Assembly: GCA_035772405.1 (NCBI GenBank)
Contig: JAYKKM010000029.1
Coordinates: forward strand, 531,001 to 595,000
Direction of reading: 5' to 3'
DNA: 64,000 nucleotides
From: Chrysogorgia sp. JL179-B06
Taxonomy: Eukaryota; Cnidaria; Anthozoa; Scleralcyonacea; Chrysogorgiidae
Below, piece after piece: positions 1 through 12,428 of the stretch. Position numbers and translations under genes: made by a program. The notes under the pieces were generated by a model. That model worked only from the letters and a program-made list of their open reading frames with translations. It ran no database searches and was not told the origin of the DNA. Numbering within the stretch: the first letter of the stretch is position 1; each line of letters opens with the position of its first letter.

Positions 1-878
1 CATCTAGGTGTCCTGGGCCAATCTCCCATGGAATATTTTGGATTTCTACAGAACACATTATTTTGTTATTATTAACCTAATAATTGAAGTTAACAATACT
101 TATTGGGGTACATCGCCTTAAGTGGGTAAATCGACCGGTATAAAAGCTTGGGGTCTTACCTAATATTTAAACGCTGACAATTGAGTCAGTCAAGCTAGTC
201 GCCAGTCGTACCTGCATACCCACACGGATCGGCTTCCCGTCAGGAAAGGATTGAAGGGAAGGAATCAGTCTTTGGCTCAGCCGGGTGAGTACCAATTGTT
301 CTTGTTGGGTTTTTTCGTATCATAGTATAATATTCATAATTATATTTCCCCTGTCATACATGGGTCCGTTGGTTTGGGTGGATGACTACAGGAGGTTCCT
401 CGCAGGTTTGGCAACCTTGCTTATCATAGGGGCCAGCGAGAGGTCCTCGCAGGTTGCAATCCCCTTGCTGTTAGCCTGTTATAGAACAATCTAAATTTAA
501 GAGTGACCCATATTTATACAACTGGTTACACTGCATCTGGGACAGTACAGGATTGCATCTGTCAATGATTTCACCACAAGGTTTTAAACTAAACAAACTT
601 CTGACTGTGACAATATTCACTAGCCTGTGTTGTTTGTGTCTTGTGCGAAGTAGTACTTCAATTCACCTTGTTATTATTAGGTATCACAAGATTAGTAGAT
701 TTTTATTACATGTTTTAAAATAAGTTGTGTCAGTAGGACATGGTTAGTAACTTAATACCATGTTTCCATGATGCTATACAATCAACATTTTTGAGGTTCA
801 TGGAACTTTCTTTAGTCATATTTTATTATTCACAGCATTTTTTTGTCTTTAACAAAAAACTGTTTTCATTTACTGTAG
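1..878. other. AT-rich DNA without a recognised gene
   Basis: I see no convincing exon here. Short reading frames exist but show no recognisable motif. An exon upstream of the transposase exon at 879 is expected, because that exon begins in the middle of a codon, but I could not identify it. The left end of the CACTA-like element to which 879-2522 belongs should also lie here or left of the window. I could not find its terminus. Confidence 0.4.
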
Positions 879-2522
879 GTGTATTCTACTATTGTCTTGG
901 TAATATCCAACCGGTGTATAGATCTAAGATACACACTATGCAATTGATTGCTATTTGCAAAACAAATGATTTAAAGCGATATGGTGTTTCACAAATTTTA
1001 TCACCATTTGTTGAAGATGTTAATGAGCTCACAAAAGTGAGTTCTAAATTAAAAATCCATTGTTATAGACTGATTTAAATTAGTTTATTTTGAGAATAAT
1101 TTGAACTTGAAGATATTTAACCAGATATTTGTCAGGGATTTTGGTGAATCAATTACTTTGGAATGGAATGTGCAGTAATCACTTTCAGCTTGCCAGAATA
1201 TGTAGAGACATGATTTTGTGTGATTTTCAACCATAATTAGTCTGTACCACTATAATCAGCCTGTAGTATAATTTTTGGTGAATCATGTGCCGGTATAATA
1301 AATATTTTAATTTTATAGTATTAGTTAAGTTAGAAATTCAGAGCAGTTGTTTAATAGCTTAAAACTTTGCCCTTTTCAGGATTCAGGATATCAATTCAAT
1401 GTTGCTGGCCAGATGAGAAATTTCCGAGGAAGTGTTGTGTTATGGACTGGTGACACCCTTGGAAGTAATCTAATAAGTGGTTTTAAGGAAGGTGTTGGTG
1501 GAGCACTAAGAATTTGTCGACATTGCTTGGGAACAAGAGAAGAAACAGATGTCAAGGTATATATATTTATATATAATATATATAAATGTAAAATTTCCTA
1601 TGGGCTAATTATATAATTATAGTGAGATTTTAACCTACAGGTAGATCTGGCCCTGTCGAGTTTGTTCTCCAAAATTCCGAGGGACTTGCTATGGCACTCA
1701 AACCCCCTCTATCTGGTGGTGATACTGAAGAACCAAATTTAAAAAAATGTTTTATTCATATTAATTACATAAATATATTTTAATTTTCTAGTTTCGTGCT
1801 GCTGATTTTCAAGAAAGAAATTTAACTTGTCATATTAAACGTTGTGCTATGATTGAAGATCAAAGTAATTCACCCCAAGTCCGTACCCGACTTTCGACTA
1901 CCTATGGCATCAATATGCTTAGTGTCTTGCAATCCATACGATATTTTGATGTATGTCAGTGTTTCCCTCAAGACATCATGCATATCCTTTTCGAAGGAAT
2001 TGTTCCATACGAAACTAAGCTGATGTTAAAGTACCTTATTGATGAAATACGATGTTTCACTCTGAAGCAATTCAATGAACTATTAGAATCTTTTGAATTT
2101 GGCTACATGAATGCGAGTAACAGACCATCACCAATAAATAGAGAGACACTGAACAATGTAAGGGATGCTAAGCTTAAACAGAGTGGTAAGTACACGTGAT
2201 GTACTGTAAGTGTTCACAAACTGTTGGAATCTTATTATTATTAATTTTATTCTTTATAAGCTTCTCAGATGTGGTGCTTGTTTCGCTATTTGCCTTTGAT
2301 GTTGGGTGACAAAATTGATGAAGATTTGGAACACTGGCTTTGCCTGAGAAAACTATGGAATATTACGCAAATTTGCACATCTCCAAAAATTCATATTGAC
2401 GATATTGCCTATTTACAAGTTTTGATTGATGAGCATCACAGATTGTTCAAACGGATATATCCTACTGCATCAATCATCCCAAAGCTTCATTACCTGGTAC
2501 ATATTCCAGATGACATAAGAAG
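879..2522 (+). CDS. CACTA/EnSpm-like (TNP2-type) transposase, partial, four exons
   Basis: Four exons join in frame: 879-1036, 1380-1556, 1792-2185 and 2261-2522. Each is bounded by AG acceptors and GT donors and the phases match (0, 0, 1), so about 330 residues read through without a stop. Recognisable segments are FYYCLGNIQP with an IQL-type motif and KRYGVSQIL in exon 1, GDTL followed by GFKEGVGGALRICRHC in exon 2, CFPQDIMHILFEGIVPYE in exon 3, and LPLMLGDK followed by IIPKLHYLVHIP in exon 4. The GDTL/GFKEGVG/CRHC block and the QDIMH-LEGxxPYE block are typical of animal transposases related to plant TNP2. This assignment is from memory of the family. The N-terminal exons and the C-terminal part are missing; the fourth donor (AAG|GTAACA) leads straight into a microsatellite. 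A related exon lies at 31838-31996. No frameshift is seen, so the copy may be recent. Confidence 0.7.
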
Positions 2523-2573
2523 GTAACAATATACATTGGGTTTCACCATACCTGCATGTGTAAAGTATTTTAA

Positions 2574-2579
<6 letters not shown>

Positions 2580-2614
<35 letters not shown>

Positions 2615-3392
2615 ATATGTGTATATGTGTATATGTGTATATGTGTATATGTGTATATGTGTATATGTGTATATGTGTATATGTGTATATGTGTATATGT
2701 GTATATGTGTATATGTGTATATGTGTATATGTGTATATGTGTATATGTGTATATGTGTATATGTGTATATGTGTATATGTGTATATGTGTATATGTGTAT
2801 ATGTGTATATGTGTATATGTGTATATGTGTATATGTGTATATGTGTATATGTGTATATGTGTATATGTGTATATGTGTATATGTGTATATGTGTATATGT
2901 GTATATGTGTATATGTGTATATGTGTATATGTGTATATGTGTATACAGTATATGTGTATACAGTATATGTGTATACAGTATATGTGTATACAGTATATGT
3001 GTATACAGTATATGTGTATACAGTATATGTGTATACAGTATATGTGTATACAGTATATGTGTATACAGTATATGTGTATACAGTATATGTGTATACAGTA
3101 TATGTGTATACAGTATATGTGTATACAGTATATGTGTATACAGTATATGTGTATACATTATATGTGTATACATTATATAATGTATACATTATATAATGTA
3201 TACATTATATAATGTATACATTATATAATGTATACATTATATAATGTATACATTATATAATGTATACATTATATAATGTATACATTATATAATGTATACA
3301 TTATATAATGTATACATTATATAATGTATACATTATATAATGTATACATTATATAATGTATACATTATATAATGTATACATTATATAATGTA
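2580..3392. repeat. Three-stage microsatellite/minisatellite
   Basis: A short (AT)n run at 2581-2608 is followed by about 41 copies of an 8-bp unit GTGTATAT (about 2611-2940). Next come about 14 copies of a 15-bp unit GTATACAGTATATGT (2941-3150) and then a 16-bp palindromic unit GTATACATTATATAAT (to 3392). The later units look like modified versions of the earlier ones. Because the unit lengths contain no stop codon, several frames stay open on both strands across it. These are not genes. Confidence 0.97.
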
Positions 3393-4502
3393 TAAAAGGC
3401 AATTGACACCCCCTTGTAAATCCATCACTGCAAAATATAGCCACATGAGGTATATACTTCAAACAGAAGGGGTTTCAACTTCATACCCAGAGCATTTTGC
3501 CTCCATAGTGGAATGTCTGAGAAAATGGCCCTGGGATTGGCTGGTCGATTATTTAATCTTATATAATCATAGTATAATCATATGCATGGTTGGAAGAACA
3601 AATGATTATAAATTAAATTTGCAACCTGTATTAAGCGGTCACTCCAGAGGAATATAAGGGAGTAGTGTGTGTATATAATATGTGTATATTTAATAGATAA
3701 TTACTGAGGCCAACGGCATTATTGAATATATTGCAGGCCCGAAGCTAGCTGCAATATATTCAATAATGCCGTTTGGCCGAACTAATTAAAACAGCCTGAA
3801 ATCGTTGATATAATGCAGACAGAGAATAATGGCATTTGTTAAGGGTCAGTAATTATAATAGAATACATTGCCATTGGTTTAGTGAGCTTCATGATCACAA
3901 ACTGTATGAAATTATAATCCATTTTGAACATTTTATGTGTCGATTTTCTTATCTACTTAAGTTCGACGTTTGTCTTTACGAATAAATACATGTTTGTCAC
4001 AAGATTCTAAACATGTTTGATTCGAAACGCCAGTGAATGAAAATCCGGCTTAAGTTATTCATTCTAATTTGTCCACAGTATTAACGCATCAATGAACTGT
4101 GTGTGGGCGAACAAGATACTTATTATAATTATATTGAGCACGATAAACAACTTGAACATCATGGACCAAAGTGTAAACTTGTTGCAAGTCTCTGTCGTAG
4201 TCCAGCCGTGCATGCAAAAACGGAACAAGAGAGGGACTTTGAGAAAGTCTAACTAAAGTGCTGCGTGCACCGCGTTGCTTTAATCCCGCGTTTCAAATTG
4301 ATACTGATTTCGCTTCTTTGTCTTAACACAAAACTAATATTGTCAAATACTTATTCAACTAAGTTAATACATAACTTAACAGTCCTATAGATTTAAGTAG
4401 AGGTTAACGAAGGCTATGCAATTCTTCATCACAGAAAGTAATCAAACGGCCGAGTATTAATTTATTGATTTGTTGTCGCATATTAATGCATAGAAGACGC
4501 AC
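3393..4502. other. Non-coding stretch with one strong hairpin
   Basis: No gene is recognised. An inverted repeat at 3710-3779 (arms about 30 bp, reading GGCCAACGGCATTATTGAAT and its complement around a short spacer) could fold as a hairpin and is probably a small MITE or a remnant of one. The remainder is AT-rich and featureless to me. I found no continuation of the transposase exons from 2522. Confidence 0.5.
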
Positions 4503-4862
4503 CAGAAAAGGCGTGTAAAATCATTAACATGTGTAATTTTAAGGTGTGTAAAATTGCCAAGGTGTGTAAAATTTTGAAGGTGTGCTATTTGCAAAGGTGT
4601 GTTCTTTACTTTAAATCTGTCAAAATTACACGTCTTTAGAAAAAAGATGTGTTATGACAACACACCATAAAGTGTGTGTAATTTTACACGCCTTGTCAAA
4701 TTACACTGTGTAGTTTAACACGCCTAGGTGTGTAAATTAACACGTCAGGTGTGTTATTCAACACACTACGCGTGTTTTTTCAAAAATGGTGTGTAGTTAC
4801 CAGTCCGAGGTGTGTAGCTACTACACACCTGTGTGTGTAAATTAACACACTCGTTTTAAGAG
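4503..4862. repeat. Clustered GTGTGTAAA / TTTACACAC inverted motifs
   Basis: Some fifteen copies of a core close to GTGTGTAAAATT occur first mainly on the plus strand (4515-4620) and then mainly as the complement (4625-4860), with alternating hairpin pairs. This resembles the subterminal repeat region of a DNA transposon of the CACTA kind, or a compact foldback MITE. No coding capacity is present and no target duplication could be assigned. Confidence 0.6.
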
Positions 4863-6718
4863 TGTATATTATGTATAGTAATTGAGTTTATACAGTTAAG
4901 TATATGTATACACAATATACAGTATTTATATACAGGTGTATATTGTGTATATTCTGCAATACCGCGGCTTAGTGTAAACAATACAGGCAACAAAGTTTAT
5001 AAAAATATTACAGTTACCTCAGAACAGTTAACATATTTTCAAAAAGCATTCATACGTTGAGATTCATATTAAATTGTTAAACATAGGTTTAATCGAGTAC
5101 ACATCAGCGTACAGGTACGGCATTTTCAGTGTACGGTTATCGAGATCTCAGATCGCAGACATGAGACAGAGACCACCAAGGCACCAACCGTGTCTAAATC
5201 GCTCGTTATCTTTTAGTGTAGCCGTAGGTCTTCGGCGATCGGCGTGTGCGATTGTAAGCATCGTGAGATCAAGATACTGCCAGCCACATCAAATATTTTC
5301 AGTGAAGAACACTCGAGGAAAGGTAACCAGATGAATATTAAAAATATGACAATGGCGCATAAGGTTCAGATCGATCTCGTACCCAGTCCCAAGTGGGATG
5401 ATGCAATAATTGCCATTTCGCGACATTGCCAAATAAACAGAGCCCTTTTTAAGACTCGTGCTCTCCCCCCACAGGGGGGAGGCCCGAGTAATGATATAGA
5501 TGTAGAGTCAGCACGTAGGTCTCATGTTGTAAGCCTGCCTGCAGCCCGAAATTTCGGGCTGCGGGCAGGCACTCAACTCGAATTACTTTTTTTCTCGCAT
5601 TACTCGCACTCAATAATAGATTCGAGTCAGATACGGAGCGTCTGCACGCAGGCTAACTGAAGTGCGACGGATAAAGCTGTTGACGAATCCTACTCGCACT
5701 TTATAACTCGAATAGATTCGAGTCAACTAAAGTGCGACAGACTGTATATAGTGTATATTGTGTATATAGTGTATACATATACACTATATACACAATATAC
5801 ATGTCTATAGTCAAAACTGTATATACTGTATATATATTATCACTTTTGATCAACCTCTACTCTAGTCTGTATATAGTGTATGCTTCGTTCTTTAAAAAAT
5901 CCCGTTCGCGTTATGTTTCAGTTAATAAATAACACAATAGGGTTAGGATTAAGGTTCGGGTTAGTGTTAGAGGTTAGGGTTAATGTGTTGTTGCCTCGTT
6001 CTACGGTAAAATCCCGTAGTCATATCTTCACTAACAACTTATTCACATTGTCTGCCATATAATATGCTTTGTAAAACGCACTTACATATCAGTTGCTTTA
6101 AATTGTTTCATCACTAATCCCCAATACCGGAACATACCAACCCAATGTTTCCGTTCTTTACTATAATCCTCGCTAAACATCGACAAATTACCTAAAATTT
6201 ACCTAAAATAATTTTTCCATTCTTTAAAACTACTCATATAAAGTGACTGTATAATTCAATGACGCGGACTAATCACTGACACTATACTATACTATGGGGC
6301 TACGTGCGGCACGATGAAACCATACATTACGAATAAGAACGGTGCAGCGAGTGACACCTCGCGAGCACAGAATAATAATCAAATTCCGGTGGATTTGACA
6401 CTGGCACTATTTATAAACGTGCACTTTCCAGTATTTCGAATGAAAAAACGCGAATGGCGTACATATACAGTATAGTCCATTGACATTCATGAATGATTTT
6501 ACTTCCTTTAAGCGAATCAAGGTACTAACAGAACAAAATGTTTTAACAGCAATTTTGGGTCCATTTTTAGACTTTCGCTAAATAAGCGTATCTCATCACC
6601 GCATATCGTTACACCTCCATGAATTAATAACGTATAACCTTTCCGTAAATGAATAACCTGATGAAACACGCGTTATAATTAAAACTATATTCAAACCTAT
6701 CCCAACCCTAACCCTAAC
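4863..6718. other. AT-rich DNA, no gene recognised
   Basis: The stretch contains GTGTATAT-type low-complexity patches (4885-4950, 5740-5840), GC-rich hairpins near 5466-5485 and 5534-5570, and degenerate telomere-like GGTTAGGGTTA strings (about 5939-5985) with the complement CCCTAACCCTAAC at 6706-6718. Two overlapping reading frames at 5074-5660 have no recognisable domain and I do not treat them as genes. Confidence 0.4.
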
Positions 6719-6961
6719 GTTCTCTACAAATCATTCCAACTATGCTATAATATATCTCGTATAATAAATTACCATCACACAGTTTGAACTGTAGAATATA
6801 GTCATGTTTATTAACAAAGGCAAAGTAAGCAATGAATTATGAATATGAATATATTTATAAATGTCAGCAATCAATGTTTCTAAATCGGTAAATCAGTAAT
6901 GAATATTTATGTTTACATTATAGTCAATCTGCTAAAACTAAGTGATTCAAATTACATTATT

Positions 6962-8862
6962 TTAAATTAATCCTTTACGTCCTAATTCTTCCTCTAAATC
7001 CCTATTGAAACGCTCATTTACATACCAGAATAAAACATTCCTCTTAAATTGTAACATTTTTCTCGTAAGCTTAAAATACTCATTAAGTCTGCGGAACCCT
7101 TGTTCACAAGATTCCGTATTGGCACCCTTGATTGCAGCAAACTCTGGTAAAAATGGGTGGTATTTACACTTAAGATTGTTTGGAGGCATGCATACCTCTT
7201 CGGTATGTTTCGATACATGAAAAATATCGACCAAAAACTTTACGTTTTCCAGAAGAACCTTCGCCCCAGCGCTACCATTATGACGCTGATTCTTCAAGAA
7301 TGGAACTAGCCCACAAGCACGGTCATAACCCAAATATTTTAACCTGTCGAAATCTTCAGCATTATCACAAAATGTTCTCAGTAGAAACAGAAATACTTGT
7401 GTGAGCGATTCAGAAGTAAACATCTCCGTCATGTTTACAACAATACCACATGGCCGTATGAGAGCAAGCATGCCTGCCGTTGTTTCGAAAAACAAGGAAA
7501 TGTTCTCCTTCTTCTTACAACCTTCGCCATTACCATCATTCTCTCCAACACACAATTCGCCTTTCTCAGCTGGACAATGGAACTCCACAGGCATATCCAC
7601 ACCATCACAAACCTCATCTGTCTCGTGATTTATGTGAACGGCACAGAATTTCGAAGGCGCTTGACTCTTGCCACCATTTATAGGAGAGTTAGGGCAGCAA
7701 TTGAATACATTGGGCAGGTCTCGACGAAGTTTTACTTTCTCCTTTGGTAGAGCACATTTGCCTCGTTTCAAATGCTCATTGCCATCGACTGTAATATAAC
7801 CTTCGGCGCATCCTGGTGTACTACATTTATGCCTCACCCATTTCTTGGGAGAAGAGCAAATAGCTTGCCACATCTTCTCGCATAATTCTTCTGTGTTGAC
7901 ATGCTTGCAGCTGTTGTTATCGTACGTCACTTCCAAATGCCTCTGTTGCAAGTCGCCTTTCTCGTGGTAATAGTTCACAATTACCCACATGAACCACGCA
8001 TCATTTACCCGATCTTCATTTAACCGCCATTCTCTGTCTTTCGTTCGAGCGAATTCTTCTAATTCTGATAGTCTGCCCCTGTTTTCCTCAGCAAAATTGG
8101 CGTTGTAAACTTTCGCTCGAGATTGAAATGTTGCGCCATTCACCCACATATTGTTCGAAATATCTTCTAACAGCTGCTTCTCGAAAACCGTTTGAGATGT
8201 CACTTGTAAACTTTCGCTCGAGATTGAAATGTTGCGCCATTCACCCACATATTGTTCGAAATATCTTCTAACAGCTGCTTCTCGAAAACCGTTTGAGATG
8301 TCACTTGAAAATAGCGCATGTTTCTATCAGAAGGATCGTAATAGACCCTCTTATTCGCAACCGCTTTGTAACTTGGGTAGAACTTCGTTTTACAAGTATT
8401 ACACTGACCATGAAATTGTGCGCCAACGTACGTACCACTCATGGTGTATACCAGTGGAAACGAAGGCCTATTGTCCATTTTTATTCCGTTACCGCAACAT
8501 TTCAATGTAGGTGGTAAGAGAATGATTGCCTTGTTCGCTGTTCTTCCACTCGCCCCACTCGCCCCAAACACCTTAACATCAAACTCTTCCGAGATTAAAA
8601 ACGGGTAATTCTTTCTCAATAACTTGCTCAACAACCGGCACTCTTCGATATTCTTCAAATTAAGACACTTCTCTTTACAATTTACACCATCTCCTCTTTT
8701 CCCAATGCACACAGTTGGACCGACTGCCCGACACAAATCACTTGCCTGCCCTCTTACAAATTCGGCAACCAATTCCCAGCGATTTGGTGTTCCTTCGCGG
8801 AAATGCTTAAACCCATAAATAAAAGCGCTAAACTCCTCAAAGTTGGTTACAAACGCACACAT
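6962..8862 (-). pseudogene. KDZ (Kyakuja/Dileera/Zisupton-like) transposase, broken by a tandem duplication
   Basis: Two overlapping reading frames form one gene reading right to left, from an ATG at 8862 to the stop at 6962. The C-terminal half shows the KDZ pattern: [13 protein letters not shown], then [16 protein letters not shown], then [19 protein letters not shown] and a basic tail. The D of YDRAC, the D/H of VDIFHVSKH and the E/Q of TESCEQ occupy the positions of the conserved residues of the family. The N-terminal half has several cysteine pairs (CC, CNTC, CSTPGC, CCPNSP), as in CxC-type KDZ proteins. The gene is interrupted by a 101-bp tandem duplication at 8103-8304. Since 101 is not a multiple of three, the frame is lost there. 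The remainder looks well preserved. Family assignment is from memory of the motifs. Confidence 0.75.
8103..8304. repeat. 101-bp tandem duplication inside the KDZ gene
   Basis: The segments 8103-8203 and 8204-8304 are essentially identical, both starting TTGTAAACTTTCGCTCGAGA or its equivalent and ending GAGATGTCAC. The duplication shifts the reading frame of the transposase and creates the apparent second start at 8248. Confidence 0.95.
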
Positions 8863-10005
8863 ATTTAACTAAGTAACTCACTTGCGGAACAGGTTTAAGT
8901 AATACATCAAATACGCCGTGATAGCTATATATATTCTATACCAGCTATATCAACTTATATTTCAAATAACTAAATTATATCCTGTTACACCTTATTTCCA
9001 GCGCGCTATCTCTCACCAGATTGACACTTCAAAATTCATTCTCCACGATGACAACTAACGAAATATAGGACAAACAGAGTAAGTATCATTTTCCAAAAAC
9101 TTAGCCGATTACGTATTGAATTCTTTCAACCGCATCAAAAATTGAAACATTTTTATGCAGTGAAAGTCTGCGCACAGGTGATATATCACCGAAACGGAAA
9201 TACAAGCGCGTCGCACGCAGGCTATTAAAATGCAATGATCACACGTGACAGTTTGCAACCATGCACTTCACACCACATTTTCTTTCATGAAAAGTTTCCC
9301 CACGCGATATTTCTTCATGGTAACTAAACTATTCATTCTTTTTATACTTTTTATATGACAATATGTCACAAACCTATGTTGATGACAATCTATTCGCCGA
9401 CGAAAACAATCAAATACAAAAGAAATACAAACACAGTTAAAATAATATTTCGTTTGCCGCTATTTCCTATCGCTTATATCCCTTTCATCTCCCTCACATC
9501 TACAACGCCACACAGCAATCCTCCTTAAACATTATAGCTATGTAGTCATTTCTACCTCAACACGGTATTAACTCAATTGAATAATTAACTTCTTATTATT
9601 TCATGAGCACAAATAATTTTACAACGCAAACTCACAACCATCGCAACGGGTGACATGTCACAATCTCATTCATATTAACGTCATATAGGCTGTGGCCATA
9701 CACTTAAACCATATATATACTGGAAATTGTCACTGTTTTCACGCGTCATGTATGAACAAGTAGTAAAAAGTTCGCATATAACAATCAGAAATTAACCAAC
9801 TTCCTATCGCCCGTTGTAAACACACTGGCGGGTTTTTTCACCCTCAAGTCATGCCACGTGCATTACTTGTGCATCAACACTTCTCACCTGTCAATAAAAA
9901 ATATGCAACCTGAGAAACTTACACCATTATCAAACATAACACTTAACAATATTTCTCAGCATCATTCCAAAGCGTCATTTCCCTTCGTTGACTCATACAG
10001 TCAAC
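8863..10005. other. Central non-coding region of the KDZ element
   Basis: This 1.1-kb AT-rich interval separates the divergently oriented transposase and DUF3987-like genes, so it should hold both promoters. I see no recognisable gene in it and no clear core promoter that I could defend. Confidence 0.4.
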
Positions 10006-11492
10006 ATGTCCGCTCACACAACTGCTCTCTCACTGGCAGAAATTGATAAAAGAGTTGCAGCCGCCCAGCAAATAGAAATGGAAATGGACAAAGTCTCGAC
10101 AACTGGCATTACAAACTCTTGTAAAAGCTAACGCTAACGCCATTGGTAGTCCAATGGAGTTCATCTTCTTCCCTCTTCTCTCCATTTCCGCGCATTTTAT
10201 GGGACCAGACACGCGTGTGGTGCTTAACGACCATTGGCGAGAACCCCTTATTATTTGGAGCGTGGTTTTAGCTGACAAGGGACAAAAGAAATCCCCTGCG
10301 CTTCATCGTTTCATCAAGCCCATACAAGAGTTAGAAGAGGAGATGAAGCAGCTATCACAAGACAACGAAACCCTTGAAGATGCTGACGATGAAACAACAA
10401 GTTCACCTCAAATTTATATTGAGCATTTCTCAATGGAAGAGCTACACTACACATTAAAGAGAAACGGTGGAAGAGTAGTAGGGCTTTACGATGAGATATC
10501 ACTACTCTATGAACAGCTGGACAAATACAGGAATGGGAATTCAGACAGAAAAACGCTGCTTTCGCTTATTAACGGAAGTCCTTGGAGAAGAAATTTTCGC
10601 AGTTCCAACAGTGTTATATTGAACACATGCTTCAACATCGCTGGCTTTGTTCAAACCCGACGTCGTAGTCAATCTTCTCAATGGAAACGACTATGATGGC
10701 TTTTGTGACCGACAGCTGTTTGTTTTGCCACCTGAATTGGACGTGGATTATGATGAAATTGTTTCACCTCCGCCACAGACGCCAGAGCTGAAGGACATCT
10801 TCACGACGCTTGACGAAAATCACCGTAACGCCACAAACGACTACACGCTCTGCCGAGAAGCACACGAAGAATTTGTTGCTTTCCACGACGAGTTGAATGA
10901 AAGAAAAAGAGCACAACATAGACGTGATAAAGATCGAAAAAGTATTTTATCCAAAGCCAAAGGCCAAGTTGTCCGCCTTGCTGCCATCTTATACGCTTTG
11001 CATCAATCCATCGCTGCTGTATCAGACAACGCAAGCGATCAAGAAAGTACGTGGTCCTTCGAAATTCCACGAGAGTTCATGCAAAAGGCCATCGCTCTCA
11101 TGAATTTCTGCATCAACCAGAAATTTGCCCTTGGTAAACCTCCTTTCCAATCCTCGCCAGTAAGTAACACAGATGGGAACAGCACCAGTGAATTCGACGA
11201 ATACCGTCTGAAGTGTTTACTCGAACTTCCAACCCCCATCACTGTCACTAAAATAACACAATGCCATATCCAAAAACGAGTAGACAACAAGTATCGGAAA
11301 GAAGAGGCAGAAGCATTAATGGAAGATGCAGTTAAAGTCACTCTTGGTAAGATTGTTGTCGAGCAATACCAAGCAGGCAAGAGCACCCGAGAAAAGAAGA
11401 CCTTAGTTAAAAGGAAGCTGGATGACCTTGATGAAGAACACAAGGAACTTTTAAAAAGAATGAAGGTCGATTTGGAAAAATTTCAGATATAA
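10006..11492 (+). pseudogene. DUF3987-like ATPase gene of the KDZ element, frameshifted
   Basis: An ATG at 10006 opens a frame (MSAHTTALSLAEIDKRV...). The frame shifts by one base near 10106, continues as ANAIGSPMEF with a P-loop-like GQKKSPAL near 10283-10306, then EELHYTLKRNGGRVVGLYDE, and shifts again near 10650. It finishes with a basic C-terminal part ending at 11492. The order (GSPxEF, a P-loop-like GxxKSP, then the LxxNxGRxxGLYDE segment and an R-LAAILYAL helix) resembles DUF3987 proteins, a P-loop family found in phages, plasmids and some animal mobile elements. The Walker A lysine is present but the glycine pattern is weak. The role is probably an accessory replication or mobilisation ATPase. 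That is inference. An RNA helicase or primase-linked protein is an alternative. Confidence 0.5.
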
Positions 11493-11850
11493 GCTACAGT
11501 ATTCTTCAATAACAATTTTACACATTGCATTCTCAGCGAACCTCTAGGCGCTATAATGTAAATTATTCTAAGTTTCAATTTTCAATTTTCACAATATCCT
11601 TATTAAATACTTTCAGAAATATTCATTGCTGATTTACCGATTTTGAAACATTGACTGCTGACATTTATAAATATATTCATTACTTACTTTGCCTTTGTTA
11701 ATAAACATGACTATTCTACAGTTCAAATTGTATGATGGTGATTTATTATACGAGATATATTATAGCATAGTTGGAATGATTTCTAGAGAACTTTAGCTCG
11801 TTTAAATAAACATATATATTTTGGTCAGAGAACGCTCTTGTTTATATATA

Positions 11851-12428
11851 CTCACTTAGCTTCATTCTAACTCTCACTATATATACACTATATACACTTT
11901 TGACTTTAGACGTATACTATACGTATAGAGTGTATATATATACACTATATACACAATATACACAATATACTCACTTAGCTTCATTCTAACTCTCACTATA
12001 TATACACTATATACACTTTTGACTTTAGACGTATAGTATACGTATAGAGTGTATATATATACACTATATACACAATATACACTATATACTCACTTAGCTT
12101 CATTCTAACTCTCACTATATATACACTATATACACTTTTGACTTTAGACGTATACTATACGTATAGAGTGTATATATATACACTATATACACAATATACA
12201 CTATATACTCACTTAGCTTCATTCTAACTCTCACTATATATACACTATATACACTTTTGACTTTAGACGTATACTATACGTATAGAGTGTATATATATAC
12301 ACTATATACACAATATACACTATATACTCACTTAGCTTCATTCTAACTCTCACTATATATACACTATATACACTTTTGACTTTAGACGTATACTATACGT
12401 ATAGAGTGTATATATATACACTATATAA
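11851..12428. repeat. 119-bp satellite array, left block (5 copies)
   Basis: The unit begins CTCACTTAGCTTCATTCTAA and repeats at 11851, 11970, 12089, 12208 and 12327 with an exact period of 119 bp. Each unit contains the palindromic core GACGTATACTATACGTATAG and TATACACTATATACAC strings. Units are nearly identical. The block ends abruptly at the CACTG terminus of the next element. Confidence 0.97.

Larger units (their letters stand above)
6719..11791. mobile_element. KDZ-type DNA transposon with long terminal inverted repeats
   Basis: Terminal inverted repeats of about 180 bp (6719-6907 and 11618-11791) match almost base for base, starting GTTCTCTA and sharing CATTCCAACTATGCTATAAT and CATGTTTATTAACAAAGGCA. 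Between them lie two genes transcribed outward from a central non-coding region: a KDZ transposase on the minus strand and a DUF3987-like ATPase gene on the plus strand. Both carry frame-disrupting changes, so this copy is dead. I could not identify a target-site duplication at the apparent ends, so the exact termini may be off by some bases. Confidence 0.75.

Noticed and set aside
2609..3212. Long open frames on both strands across the microsatellite
   Set aside because: They consist only of repeat-encoded VYMCI or TYTHIH strings and exist because the unit lacks stop codons.
5939..5985. Telomeric repeat array
   Set aside because: The GGTTAGGG-like strings are few, irregular and not in tandem.
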